Shown: positions 42,813-50,902, counted from the first letter of the stretch. The stretch is 64,000 bases of DNA from Elusimicrobiota bacterium (GCA_016234805.1 JACRNU010000030.1:91406-155405); one strand, 5' to 3'. The notes: generated by a model not told the origin, from the letters alone. Made by a program: numbers and translations.

Positions 42813-44666
42813 GTGTGCGGCATCTGCGGCGTCTACAACCTCTCCGGCGAGCCTCCTGACCGGGGGGCCTTGGGCCGCATGCGCTCGGCCCTGGCCCACC
42901 GGGGCCCGGACGACGAGGGGGAGCACTTCGAAGGCGGCCTGGGGCTGGGTTTCCGGAGGCTCTCCATCCTCGACCTGGAAGCCGGGCACCAGCCCATGTC
43001 CACCCCGGACAAACGGCTGACCATCGTCTTCAACGGCGAGATCTACAACCACCTGGACCTGCGGCGAGGGCTCGCGGAATCCGGGGTGGCCTTCCGGACC
43101 CGCTCGGACACCGAGACCCTGCTCCACCTCTACGCCCGCCATGGGACCGGGGCTTTCCGCATGCTCAACGGGATGTTCGCCCTGGCTGTCTGGGACGCTT
43201 CCAGGCGCGAGCTCGTGCTCGCCCGGGACCCCATCGGGGTCAAGCCCCTCTACTGGCTCCACGAGGGAGACAGGGTCGTATTCTCCTCGGAGCTGAGGTC
43301 TCTTCTGGCCGGAGGGTTCGGCCGGGGCTGGGATCACGGCGGAGTCCTCGACTACCTGGCGTTCGCCAAGGCTCATGCCCCGCGGACCGTGGCAGCAGGG
43401 ATCATGAAGCTGCGGCCCGCGCATTTCCTGACCGTCAATCCCTCCGGCGTGCGCGAGGAGCGCTACTGGGCCCTGCCGGGCCGGCGTCCCCGGACGCCCC
43501 CGCTCAAAGAGGCGGTGGAGAGCCTTGACCGGATCCTGTTCGAGGCCGTGAAGGGCAACACCCTTTCCGACGTTCCCGTGGGGACCTTCCTGAGCGGCGG
43601 CGTGGATTCCGCCCTGGTCGCGGCCCTGATGACGCGGCACTTCGGCCCGGGCAAGGTGAAGACTTTCTCCGTGGGCTTCTCCGGCGCGGGCCGCGGCGTG
43701 GACGAGTCCGTCCATGCCCGCAAGGTCGCGGAGCACCTGGGCACGGACCACCACGAGCTCATCCTGCCGCAGGACGTGCTCTCCAGGCTCGACGAGTCCA
43801 TCGGACTGCTCGATGAGCCCATCGGCGACTCCGCCATCCTGCCCACCTTCCTGTTGGCCCGCTTCGCGCGCGAGAAGGTCAAGGTCGTGCTCACCGGAGA
43901 AGGGGCTGACGAGCTCTTCGGAGGCTACAACCGCTACAAGGCGGCGTGGCTGAGCGGAGGCTTGAAGTCCCTGCCCTCGTGGGCCGCGGCCCTGGCCGCT
44001 CCCCTGGCGCGGAGGCTCGGCAAGGGCCGGCTCTTCGACCTCATCCCCTTTGCGGACGCGGCTGCCTGGGCCCAGGCCCAGGCGCATGCCACGCCGGCCG
44101 AGCTCGGCGAGGTTCTGCATCCCGACTGGCGGCCCCGGCTCAGGCCGGGCGCGCCTGATTGGGCCGGAGGCTTCGACCGGATGGATGACCTCAATGACGC
44201 GCTCGGATTCGACTTGGCTACGGTCCTGCCCGACGCTCTCCTCATGAAGGCGGACAAGTCCACCATGCGGGCGAGCCTCGAGGCGCGGGTGCCGTTCCTC
44301 GACAAGCCCGTGGTCGAGTTCGCCGCGTCCCTGCCTGGCTCTCACAAGATCAGGCTCTTCAAGGGCAAGTACATCCTCAGGCGCGTGGCTGAGCGCTACC
44401 TGCCCGCTGATATCGTGTGGCGGCGCAAGCACGGGTTCATCGTGCCGTGGGAGTCCTGGGTGCGCTCGCCGGACAATGCCCTGGTCCGGGATCTCGTCTA
44501 CGGCAGGGGCTTCATGGAGGACGGCATCTTCGATGCGTCCCAGGTCAAGCAGAGGTACGAGAGGCTCGTCCAAGGCGATCGGGGCGTGGATGCGGGGCTG
44601 TTTTTTAGGATCGTCATCCTGGGATTGTGGGCTGAGTCTTTGAAGAAAGAAGGAGTTTCCCTATGA
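42813..44666 (+). CDS. asnB: Asparagine synthase (glutamine-hydrolysing)
   Basis: A 617-residue enzyme. The glutaminase domain starts with Cys2 (MCGICGVYN) and includes AHRGPDDEG, LSILDLEAGHQPM and NGEIYNH. The synthetase domain has the PP-loop FLSGGVDSALVAALM, VGFSGAGRGVDES and LTGEGADELFGGYNRYK. Both halves look complete, as in AsnB, rather than a lasso cyclase, which lacks a working glutaminase. GTG start. It overlaps the next methyltransferase gene by 4 nt. Such enzymes also occur in surface-glycan clusters, amidating sugars or peptides. Confidence 0.9.
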   Translation: MCGICGVYNLSGEPPDRGALGRMRSALAHRGPDDEGEHFEGGLGLGFRRLSILDLEAGHQPMSTPDKRLTIVFNGEIYNHLDLRRGLAESGVAFRTRSDTETLLHLYARHGTGAFRMLNGMFALAVWDASRRELVLARDPIGVKPLYWLHEGDRVVFSSELRSLLAGGFGRGWDHGGVLDYLAFAKAHAPRTVAAGIMKLRPAHFLTVNPSGVREERYWALPGRRPRTPPLKEAVESLDRILFEAVKGNTLSDVPVGTFLSGGVDSALVAALMTRHFGPGKVKTFSVGFSGAGRGVDESVHARKVAEHLGTDHHELILPQDVLSRLDESIGLLDEPIGDSAILPTFLLARFAREKVKVVLTGEGADELFGGYNRYKAAWLSGGLKSLPSWAAALAAPLARRLGKGRLFDLIPFADAAAWAQAQAHATPAELGEVLHPDWRPRLRPGAPDWAGGFDRMDDLNDALGFDLATVLPDALLMKADKSTMRASLEARVPFLDKPVVEFAASLPGSHKIRLFKGKYILRRVAERYLPADIVWRRKHGFIVPWESWVRSPDNALVRDLVYGRGFMEDGIFDASQVKQRYERLVQGDRGVDAGLFFRIVILGLWAESLKKEGVSL

Positions 44667-45400
44667 ATGCCGACCAGGGTCGGCCCCCCCAATCCTCGCC
44701 CCCCCGCGCCCTAAAGGGCTCTCCTTCGGGTGGGGGGGGCTCGGTGCTTGGGAGGCTTGCAAACTGGTATCAATCCTGGAAGACGCGCAGGAAGATGGAC
44801 CGGGTCTTCTCCAGGGGACAGGACCCCTACGGGTACGAGCGGCTTCCTTATGAGACGGGGCGCTTGAAAGCCATGGAGGCAGCCATCGGGGGCCGCCAGT
44901 ACCGGCACGGACTCGAGATCGGCTGCGCCGAGGGCGTGTTCACGGAGAAGATGGCTGCCAGGGCTGAGAGGCTCACCGCGCTCGACATCTCTCCTGTGGC
45001 GCTCGGCCGCGCCCGCCGCCGGCTGGCTGGACGGCAGGGCCTGGTGTTCGTGGAATCCGACCTGCGCGACTGGTCCGGTCCCGGCCAAGGGTCGTGCGAC
45101 CTCATCGTGGTGGGCGACGTGCTTTACTATATGGACAAGCCCATGGTCCAGGACTCCTTCGAAGAGGCGTTCGCTCGCATCCGCGGGTGGCTCGCCCCTG
45201 GGGGATTGCTGGTCCTGGCCCACGGCTTTGCCGGGCCTGACGAGCGCCGCGTGCGCGAGGGCTACCGCGAGCGCTTCGAGCGCCTCGGCCTGCGCCTGGC
45301 GGCCGAGGAGGCGGTGGGCGACCCCGCGGTCTCGGGCGGGGTGCAGTGCCTCGTCTCCGCGCTCTCGGAGGCCCTAAAGGGCTCTCCTTCGGGTGCCTGA
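44663..45400 (+). CDS. SAM-dependent methyltransferase with repeat-derived peptides at both ends
   Basis: A 245-residue protein. The catalytic part (residues ~50-235) has the NodS-like layout: LEIGCAEGVFTEKMAARA (motif I), LTALDISPVALGRAR and DLIVVGDVLYYM. Two copies of the dispersed 25-bp repeat are translated as ALKGSPSG: one at residues ~16-23, the other forming the last residues before the stop. Overlaps asnB by 4 nt and the phosphoribosyltransferase by 1 nt. Substrate unknown. Confidence 0.82.
   Translation: MNADQGRPPQSSPPRALKGSPSGGGGSVLGRLANWYQSWKTRRKMDRVFSRGQDPYGYERLPYETGRLKAMEAAIGGRQYRHGLEIGCAEGVFTEKMAARAERLTALDISPVALGRARRRLAGRQGLVFVESDLRDWSGPGQGSCDLIVVGDVLYYMDKPMVQDSFEEAFARIRGWLAPGGLLVLAHGFAGPDERRVREGYRERFERLGLRLAAEEAVGDPAVSGGVQCLVSALSEALKGSPSGA
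44708..44732 (+). repeat. In-frame palindromic coding repeat, copy B
   Basis: A 25-bp core identical to the other three copies, flanked by seven C on the left and eight G on the right that can pair. Translated as RALKGSPSGGGG near the methyltransferase N-terminus. Confidence 0.9.
45371..45395 (+). repeat. In-frame palindromic coding repeat, copy C
   Basis: The same 25-bp core, read as ALKGSPSG and followed by GCC TGA, so it forms the C-terminus of the methyltransferase immediately before the phosphoribosyltransferase start. Confidence 0.9.
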
Positions 45401-46038
45401 TGTTCCGCGATCGGCGCGAAGCCGGCCGTCAGCTCGCGGCCAGGCTCGGCCATCTCGCCAAGGACCGGCCCGTGGTGCTGGGCCTCCCAAGAGGCGGCGT
45501 TCCGGTCGCCTACGAGATCGCGGCCGAACTCAAGGCTCCGCTCGATGTCCTGGTGGTGCGCAAGCTCGGGGCTCCGCTCCAGCCCGAGCTGGCTGTGGGA
45601 AGCATCGCCTTCGGCCTTGAAGAGCCCATCCTCTACGAGGACCTCGTGGAGAGGCTCGCGGTCTCCAAAGACCACCTTTGCAAGGAGATCGAGGCCGGCC
45701 GCGCCGAAGCCGGCAGGCAGAACGAGCTCTTCAGGGAGGGCCGGCCCTTCCCGGACCTCAAGGGAAGGACCGTGGTGGTGGCTGACGACGGCCTGGCCAC
45801 GGGCATGTCCATGAAGGCCGCGCTCGAAGCCCTGCGCCGCCTCTCCGCAGGCCGGGTCATCGCGGCCGTGCCCGTGGCCGCGCCCGAGGGCCTCCGGGCC
45901 CTGAGCTCCCGGGCCGACGAGGTCGTATGCCTTTCCGAGCCATGGGATTTCATGTCCGTGAGCGGCTACTACGCGGACTTCGCTCCCACGCCCGACGCCG
46001 AGGTCATGTCCCTCCTCCGGGCGGCCCGGGAGCCTTGA
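45400..46038 (+). CDS. Phosphoribosyltransferase-family protein
   Basis: A 212-residue type I PRTase fold. The PRPP-binding loop is VVVADDGLATGMSMKAAL (DDGLATG), with VVLGLPRGGVPVAYEIA and LDVLVVRKLGAP upstream, the arrangement of the family often annotated as dienelactone-hydrolase-linked or erythromycin-esterase-linked PRTases. Substrate base unknown. ATG 45400 shares its A with the preceding TGA stop. Confidence 0.85.
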   Translation: MFRDRREAGRQLAARLGHLAKDRPVVLGLPRGGVPVAYEIAAELKAPLDVLVVRKLGAPLQPELAVGSIAFGLEEPILYEDLVERLAVSKDHLCKEIEAGRAEAGRQNELFREGRPFPDLKGRTVVVADDGLATGMSMKAALEALRRLSAGRVIAAVPVAAPEGLRALSSRADEVVCLSEPWDFMSVSGYYADFAPTPDAEVMSLLRAAREP

Positions 46039-46060
46039 TGAAGGCAAGTAGAAATACTCA

Positions 46061-46089
46061 TTGACAGCGTGTCGGGCTAATGTGATAAT
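46061..46089 (+). promoter_or_regulatory. Strong sigma70 promoter of the lipoprotein-caspase operon
   Basis: A perfect TTGACA (46061-46066), 17-bp spacer and TGTGATAAT with an extended -10 (GATAAT 46084-46089). Transcription would begin near 46097, giving a ~33-nt leader with GGAGG-like sequence before the GTG at 46130. Confidence 0.75.
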
Positions 46090-46129
46090 GCCCTGACTCA
46101 GCGATTCGAATCAGTTCCTGGAGGCGAGC

Positions 46130-46510
46130 GTGAAAAAAGCGAATATCGTGCTGGTCCTGGCCACGGGCCTGCTCCTGCCGTTGGCAGGCGCCGGGTGCAC
46201 CGTGATGCACATGTCCTATCCCGAGGCGCAGTCCCACTTCGACTATCCGAACAGCAACGTGACCCCAATGGGCCACGCGAAAGGCACGGCCACCACGGCG
46301 GGCATGATGCCGGCCATGCAGGACGCGGACCTCGAGGAGCAGGCCATCACCCAGGCCCTGGCCTCCACCGGGGGAGACCTCCTGGTGGACTACCACCTCA
46401 CGACCGACGTCAAGCTCATCCCTCTCATGTTCATCAACTTCTACACGACCACGGTGACGGTCGAGGGCACGGCGGCAAAGATGGAGATCGGCAAGCAGGT
46501 GCTGAAGTAG
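46130..46510 (+). CDS. Small exported lipoprotein-like protein (paralogue 1)
   Basis: 126 residues with a signal sequence (ANIVLVLATGLLLPLAGAGC; the Cys is a probable lipidation site although the lipobox is weak). The mature part has YPNSNVTPMG, LASTGGDLLVDYHL and VEGTAAKMEIGKQ, all of which recur in the next gene, so the two are tandem duplicates. No known family is evident. GTG start with upstream GGAGG. Confidence 0.65.
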   Translation: MKKANIVLVLATGLLLPLAGAGCTVMHMSYPEAQSHFDYPNSNVTPMGHAKGTATTAGMMPAMQDADLEEQAITQALASTGGDLLVDYHLTTDVKLIPLMFINFYTTTVTVEGTAAKMEIGKQVLK

Positions 46511-46536
46511 TTCGACCTTCGTCGAGGAGAATCTTA

Positions 46537-46920
46537 ATGAAATACATCAAAGCGTGGAATGTCGGCATCCTGGGCGCGGTCCTCGCCTCCGTGCTCCTTT
46601 CGGGCTGCACGATCAAGATGGCCGTCCGCAGGACCAGCACCAAGTTCGTCTACCCCAACAGCAACGTGTCGCCGCTGGGCCGGGTCAAGGCGAAGTCCCC
46701 GCAATCCTTCAGCATCTTCGTGCCGAAGTTCTTCGACGCCAAGCAGATCGACGAGCTCTCGGCCCAGGCGCTCGCGCAGAAGGGCGGCGACATCCTGGTC
46801 AACCCGAAGATCGTGGTCAAGACCATCCTCGTCCCGATCATGCTCCCCTTCATGTTCAGCTCCATGGAGATCGAAGGGACCGCGGCCAAGATGGTCATCG
46901 GCAAGCAAGAGCTCCACTAG
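46537..46920 (+). CDS. Small lipoprotein (paralogue 2)
   Basis: 127 residues with a good lipobox (VLASVLLSGC). YPNSNVSPLG, LAQKGGDILVNPKIVVKT and IEGTAAKMVIGKQ match paralogue 1. It precedes the caspase lipoprotein by 8 nt, in one operon from the 46061 promoter, so the three may act together in the envelope (inference). Confidence 0.7.
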   Translation: MKYIKAWNVGILGAVLASVLLSGCTIKMAVRRTSTKFVYPNSNVSPLGRVKAKSPQSFSIFVPKFFDAKQIDELSAQALAQKGGDILVNPKIVVKTILVPIMLPFMFSSMEIEGTAAKMVIGKQELH

Positions 46921-46928
46921 GCGAGCCG

Positions 46929-48149
46929 GTGCGTCGAGAACGGACGGGGGCCCTCCTCTGGGTCCCCGTCTGTCTTTTCCTGACGGGCTGCGCCACCATG
47001 GGCACGGGGCTCTCGCGCGAGCAGTTCGACCTCCTGCCGCGGCAGTCGCCGGACGCCGCTGAGGTCCTCCTCCTGCAGTCGAACGTCAACTGCCAGTTCT
47101 TCGTGGACTCGCAGCCTCTGGCCATCGGCAGGAGGGTCCGCATCGTCGTGACCAAGGCCAGCCACCAGGTGACCTGCAAGCCCGATGGGTACCGGGCCAA
47201 GGAGGAGTACCTCCAGCCTCCCTTCGACCCGAATTATCCCATCGGGTTCACCTTCCTTTTGGAGGACCGGCTCCCGGAGGGCAAGCCTGCGTCCGAGGGC
47301 GCCGCTCCCGCGGCACGGGTGGAGGAGGCGGTCATGCCCTCGGACGCGGATAATCCTCCCAGGACGCGGACCAAGGCCATGAAGGACGCGGCCGCGGTGG
47401 TCATCGGCATCGAGAAATACCGGGACCTTCCCAAGGTCGACTTCGCCGCCCGCGACGCCGAGACCGTGAAGCGCTATCTGGTGGAGTCCATGGGCTACCC
47501 GGAGGAGAACGTGGCCGTGCTCACCAACGAGAGGGCGACGCGCTCGGACCTGGAAGCCTATCTCGGGGCGTGGCTCAAGAACAACGTGACGCCGGGAGGC
47601 AAGGTCTTCGTGTTCTTCGCAGGGCACGGTTCCCCGGACCCGACGAACGGAGACGCCTTCATGGTGCCGTTCGACGGGAACCCCAGCTTCCTGAAATCCT
47701 CCGCCTATCCGCTCAAGAAGCTCTACGCTGACTTGGCCATGCTGCCCACCAAGGACATCCTGGTCGTCATGGATTCGTGCTTCTCCGGCGCGGGGGGGCG
47801 TTCCGTCATCGCCAAGGGCACGCGGCCCCTGGTCACCAAGGTCGATGATTCGGCGCCCGCAGACGGCATCGTGGTCCTCTCCGCGGCGTCTGGAGAGCAG
47901 ATCAGCTCCTTCTATCCGGACAAGCGTCACGGGATGCTGACCTACTTCTTCCTCAAGGGCCTCCAAGGGGAAGCCGACGGGGACCGCAGCGGGAGCGTCA
48001 CCTTGACGGAGCTCTACGACTACCTCAGGCCCAAGGTGACGCAGATGGCCAGGAAGCTCAACAACGTCGAGCAGACCCCGCAGCTCGCGCCTCCGGCGGA
48101 CCGGCTCGGCGACCGCGCCGGGATGACGCTTCTGGACCTGGCGCGCTGA
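46929..48149 (+). CDS. Caspase-like (peptidase C14) lipoprotein
   Basis: A 406-residue protein starting at GTG 46929, with signal and lipobox (LLWVPVCLFLTGC). Residues ~20-110 include a PEGA-like segment (NCQFFVDSQPLAIGRRVRI, CKPDGYRAKEEYLQPPF). The caspase domain starts at AAVVIGIEKYRDLP; probable catalytic residues are His233 (FFAGHGSPD) and Cys284 (MDSCFSGAGGRSVIAKG). It would act outside the cytoplasm, attached to a membrane. The frame is open further upstream, but only this start gives the signal peptide. Confidence 0.88.
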   Translation: MRRERTGALLWVPVCLFLTGCATMGTGLSREQFDLLPRQSPDAAEVLLLQSNVNCQFFVDSQPLAIGRRVRIVVTKASHQVTCKPDGYRAKEEYLQPPFDPNYPIGFTFLLEDRLPEGKPASEGAAPAARVEEAVMPSDADNPPRTRTKAMKDAAAVVIGIEKYRDLPKVDFAARDAETVKRYLVESMGYPEENVAVLTNERATRSDLEAYLGAWLKNNVTPGGKVFVFFAGHGSPDPTNGDAFMVPFDGNPSFLKSSAYPLKKLYADLAMLPTKDILVVMDSCFSGAGGRSVIAKGTRPLVTKVDDSAPADGIVVLSAASGEQISSFYPDKRHGMLTYFFLKGLQGEADGDRSGSVTLTELYDYLRPKVTQMARKLNNVEQTPQLAPPADRLGDRAGMTLLDLAR

Positions 48150-48163
48150 CCCGTAATCTAAGC

Positions 48164-48169
48164 TATAAT
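48164..48169 (+). promoter_or_regulatory. -10 box of a leaderless transcript
   Basis: A consensus TATAAT whose last base is followed by 6 nt and then the GTG at 48176, so transcription is expected to start at or very near the start codon. Confidence 0.5.
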
Positions 48170-48175
48170 CCCGCA

Positions 48176-48748
48176 GTGATATCCGGCGATTCCCTGCAGG
48201 AGCAGGCGCGGGCGTTCTCCGCTTTGGCCGACGCGGCCGCGCGTTTCTTCGCCGAGCCGTCGCAGGCCCAGGCAGGCATCGTGCGCGAGCACCTCGGGAC
48301 CTGCCGGACCAAGGCCGGGGCGGTGCGCAAGGGCGGGGGCAGGGACGGCCGCGAGGACATGATGGTCGTGTCGAGGCACCTTTCAGAGGCCGCTGTCCAA
48401 GCTGCCAAGGCTGTGGAGGAGTGCCTGTTGTTCAAGGTTTCAGCGGGCAAGCCGCTGTCCGCCACGCTCGAGTCCCTGCGCGACGCTGCCAAGGACCTGG
48501 ACCGTTCCGTGAGAAGCCTGGGCAGGGGCGGCAGGGAGCGCTGCGCGGATAGCGTCATCAGCGCGAAAAGGAATGCCCAGCAAGCCTCCAGGCTGGCGGA
48601 TGCCGGCGCCAACGAGGCTTTGCAGATCCCGAACACGGTTGAAAGCATCAAGTTCAAGGAGACGTTCGCCCGGCTCTCCCGGGCCGCTGACGAGGTCCAT
48701 CAGGCAGCGGACCGGCTGGGAGAGATGGCAGCGGTCGCTGATGATTAA
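48176..48748 (+). CDS. All-helical PhoU/DUF47-like protein
   Basis: A 190-residue, Ala-rich, all-alpha protein; regular heptads (DAAKDLDRSVRSL, ARLSRAADEVHQAADRLGEM) suggest a helical bundle. The C-terminal NTVESIKFKETFARLSRAADEV resembles DUF47/PhoU-like accessory proteins of phosphate transport, but no transporter is adjacent. GTG start without Shine-Dalgarno, 6 nt after TATAAT. Overlaps the 5'-nucleotidase by 8 bp. Confidence 0.6.
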   Translation: MISGDSLQEQARAFSALADAAARFFAEPSQAQAGIVREHLGTCRTKAGAVRKGGGRDGREDMMVVSRHLSEAAVQAAKAVEECLLFKVSAGKPLSATLESLRDAAKDLDRSVRSLGRGGRERCADSVISAKRNAQQASRLADAGANEALQIPNTVESIKFKETFARLSRAADEVHQAADRLGEMAAVADD

Positions 48749-50255
48749 ATTACTGTTCGTTTTGCTGGCTTTTTCAGTATATTCCTGGGCGGAGAACATC
48801 CGTGTCGCGGTGTGGCACACCAATGATGTCCACGGTTGGATGATGCCCCGTGAGGCATCATTCAACACCGCTGACCCCAAGAGGATGGTGGGAGGAGCCT
48901 CGGTCCTTGCCAGGGTCCTTGAGAAGGAGAAGGAACCCAAACTCGTCCTTGATGCCGGGGACTGGTATCAGGGCACGCCTGAAGGCACCCTGACCAAAGG
49001 CAAGGCCATGGTGGAGATCTACAATGCCCTCCATTATGACGCCATGGCGCCAGGCAACCACGAATTCGATTATGGGGTGGATAATGTAAAAAGCCTCATC
49101 AAAGGGCTCAAAGCACCGGTGCTGGGGTGCAACACTTATGACCTGAAAACCGGAAAAAGAGTCGATTTTCTCAAGCCTTGGATGATTAAGGAGGTGGCTG
49201 GGGTCAAGATCGGCATCTTCGGCCTGCTCACCACCAAGATGCCAAGGCTCGTGCTGCCCAAACAGTACCAGGGCCTTGAGTTCAGAAGGGAGGTCGACGA
49301 GGCCAAGAAAGCGGTCCGAGCCCTGAAGAAAGAGGGCGCGACCGTCATCATAGCGCTCAGTCACGCCGGGTTCGAGACCCCGGACAGGGAGCCTTTCGAG
49401 GGAGACCAGACCATCGCTGCCTCGGTGCCTGGCATCGATCTTGTCGTGGGCGGTCATTCTCATACTTTCCTTAGAGAGGCTGTTCGGGACGCGACCTATG
49501 GGACCCTGATCGTCCAAGCTGGGGCCAATATGTCCATAGCTGGCCGAACTTTGCTGGAAATCGACCAAAATACTAAAAAAGTAGTTAAGTCAGAAGACAA
49601 ATTGATTGACCTCTGGGTGGATGAGCACGGCCAGGATCCAGCCATCGCTGCCATCGTAGACAGGTACGTCAAGGAGGTCGGCCAGGTCCTGGAAGTCGTT
49701 GTGGCCACTGCGGCCACAGCGATTCCCCATAGCCGCACCATGACCGAGTCGCCCATGGGCGATTGGATGATGGATTGCGCCCGGGATTGGACCAAAACTG
49801 ATGTGGCCTTCCAGAACCCTGGGGGCATCCGGTCCGGCATCTCGGCCGGGCCGGTCACCCTGAGGCATATTTTCAATATCATGCCCTTTGAGAACACCAT
49901 GGTGAACATGACCATGACCGGCAGCCAGGTGCGGGACATCCTCGAGCGCGGGGCTTCGGGCAAAGGCTCGATGCAGCTTTCCGGGATGAGGGTCGTGTTC
50001 GACCCGTCCTTGCCCAAGGGAGGCAGGCTCGTGTCCGCCAGCGTCAACGACCGGGAGCTTCGGCCGGACGGGGCTTATACGGTCACTGCCGTGGATTTCC
50101 TCGTGGATGGAGGGGACGGCTACGACACTTTCCGCTCCGTGAAAAAGAAGGAGTATACTTACAAGTTGCTGCGCGACATCCTCGAGTGGTGCGCCCGCAA
50201 GCAGGGGACCTTGTCCGCCCCGGCGCCGGGACGCATCTGGGTCAAGGGAGGTTGA
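48741..50255 (+). CDS. Secreted 5'-nucleotidase / 2',3'-cyclic phosphodiesterase family (UshA-like)
   Basis: A 504-residue exported enzyme with a signal peptide (LLFVLLAFSVYSWA). The metallophosphatase domain has WHTNDVHGW (DxH), LDAGDWYQGTPEG (GD), PGNHEFDYG (GNHE), LSHAGF and VVGGHSHTFL (GHSH). The C-terminal substrate domain contains FQNPGGIRSGISAG and VDFLVDGGDGYDTF. It would remove phosphate from nucleotides outside the cell. The sequence is noticeably more AT-rich than its neighbours, hinting at transfer. It lies two genes upstream of the deoxyribose-phosphate BMC operon. Confidence 0.88.
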   Translation: MIKLLFVLLAFSVYSWAENIRVAVWHTNDVHGWMMPREASFNTADPKRMVGGASVLARVLEKEKEPKLVLDAGDWYQGTPEGTLTKGKAMVEIYNALHYDAMAPGNHEFDYGVDNVKSLIKGLKAPVLGCNTYDLKTGKRVDFLKPWMIKEVAGVKIGIFGLLTTKMPRLVLPKQYQGLEFRREVDEAKKAVRALKKEGATVIIALSHAGFETPDREPFEGDQTIAASVPGIDLVVGGHSHTFLREAVRDATYGTLIVQAGANMSIAGRTLLEIDQNTKKVVKSEDKLIDLWVDEHGQDPAIAAIVDRYVKEVGQVLEVVVATAATAIPHSRTMTESPMGDWMMDCARDWTKTDVAFQNPGGIRSGISAGPVTLRHIFNIMPFENTMVNMTMTGSQVRDILERGASGKGSMQLSGMRVVFDPSLPKGGRLVSASVNDRELRPDGAYTVTAVDFLVDGGDGYDTFRSVKKKEYTYKLLRDILEWCARKQGTLSAPAPGRIWVKGG

Positions 50256-50258
50256 GCC

Positions 50259-50876
50259 GTGCTCCAGAAAGCCAAGGCAGAGGTCGAATACTGGTTGAGA
50301 GTCGTCAAGAGGGTCGTGGGCTTTCTCATGGTGTGGGGCCTGATCTTCAGCCTCGTGACCATCGCCAAGCTCGGGGTGGCCTTCGATTACGACGACACCC
50401 TGGTCTTCTCCACGCCGGCCTACGAGAAGGCCTTCGCTTCCGCGCCCCAGGCCCTAAAGGGCTCTCCTTCGGGTGCCATGAGCCGGCAGTTCTGGTCCGT
50501 GGTCAACCAGGCATACGATCTGGAGAGGCCCAAGATCGTGCCGCTCTCAGCGGCCTGGCTCTTCCGCGTCCTCGGGTTCAGGGTGGCCATCCTGGCTTCC
50601 CGGCCGGACACGGACGGGGAAGCCCTCAGGAAGGAGTGGCGCAGGCTCGTGCCCAAGCCGCGCTTCATCTTCGCGGGCGATGGGGCCGATAAGCGCCGCC
50701 ACCTCGAGGACGGCAACTTCGTGCTGTATTTCGGGGACTCGGACATGGACATCTCCGAGGCGCGCAAGGCCAGCGTGTTCCCGGTCCGCGTCAAGCGCAG
50801 TCCGCAGTCGTCCTACAAGGAAGACTACCACCCTGGCACGATGCGCGAGTTCGTGCTTCCCCTGTCGCAATACTGA
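50259..50876 (+). CDS. HAD-superfamily phosphatase (class B acid phosphatase-like) with inserted repeat peptide
   Basis: A 205-residue protein with an N-terminal hydrophobic anchor (VVGFLMVWGLIFSLVTIA). HAD motif I is FDYDDTLVFSTPAY, motif II ILASRPDTDG, and FGDSDMDISEA gives the motif IV acidic residues. The layout follows AphA-type class B phosphatases. Between motif I and the following FW helix, a 25-bp repeat inserts ALKGSPSG (residues ~65-72), apparently in a tolerant loop. GTG start 3 nt after the 5'-nucleotidase; the two may act in sequence. Confidence 0.75.
   Translation: MLQKAKAEVEYWLRVVKRVVGFLMVWGLIFSLVTIAKLGVAFDYDDTLVFSTPAYEKAFASAPQALKGSPSGAMSRQFWSVVNQAYDLERPKIVPLSAAWLFRVLGFRVAILASRPDTDGEALRKEWRRLVPKPRFIFAGDGADKRRHLEDGNFVLYFGDSDMDISEARKASVFPVRVKRSPQSSYKEDYHPGTMREFVLPLSQY
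50451..50475 (+). repeat. In-frame palindromic coding repeat, copy D
   Basis: Core identical to copies A-C and in the same reading frame (ALKGSPSG), here in the middle of a HAD phosphatase rather than at a terminus. Confidence 0.9.
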
Positions 50877-50881
50877 GTCGG

Positions 50882-50902
50882 TGGTGTTAACGTCTGACAC
50901 CA
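50882..50902 (+). repeat. REP-like palindrome upstream of tpiA
   Basis: TGGTGT ... ACACCA form a 6-bp stem around a 9-nt loop. The right half, GTCTGACACCA, matches the end of the transposase inverted repeats at 34502 and 35535, suggesting a non-autonomous relative of that element. It abuts the -35 box of tpiA. Confidence 0.55.

Noticed and set aside
42813-44666. asnB as the lasso cyclase for the peptide at 15253
   Set aside because: It lies 27 kb away and has a complete glutaminase domain with Cys2, typical of true asparagine synthase.
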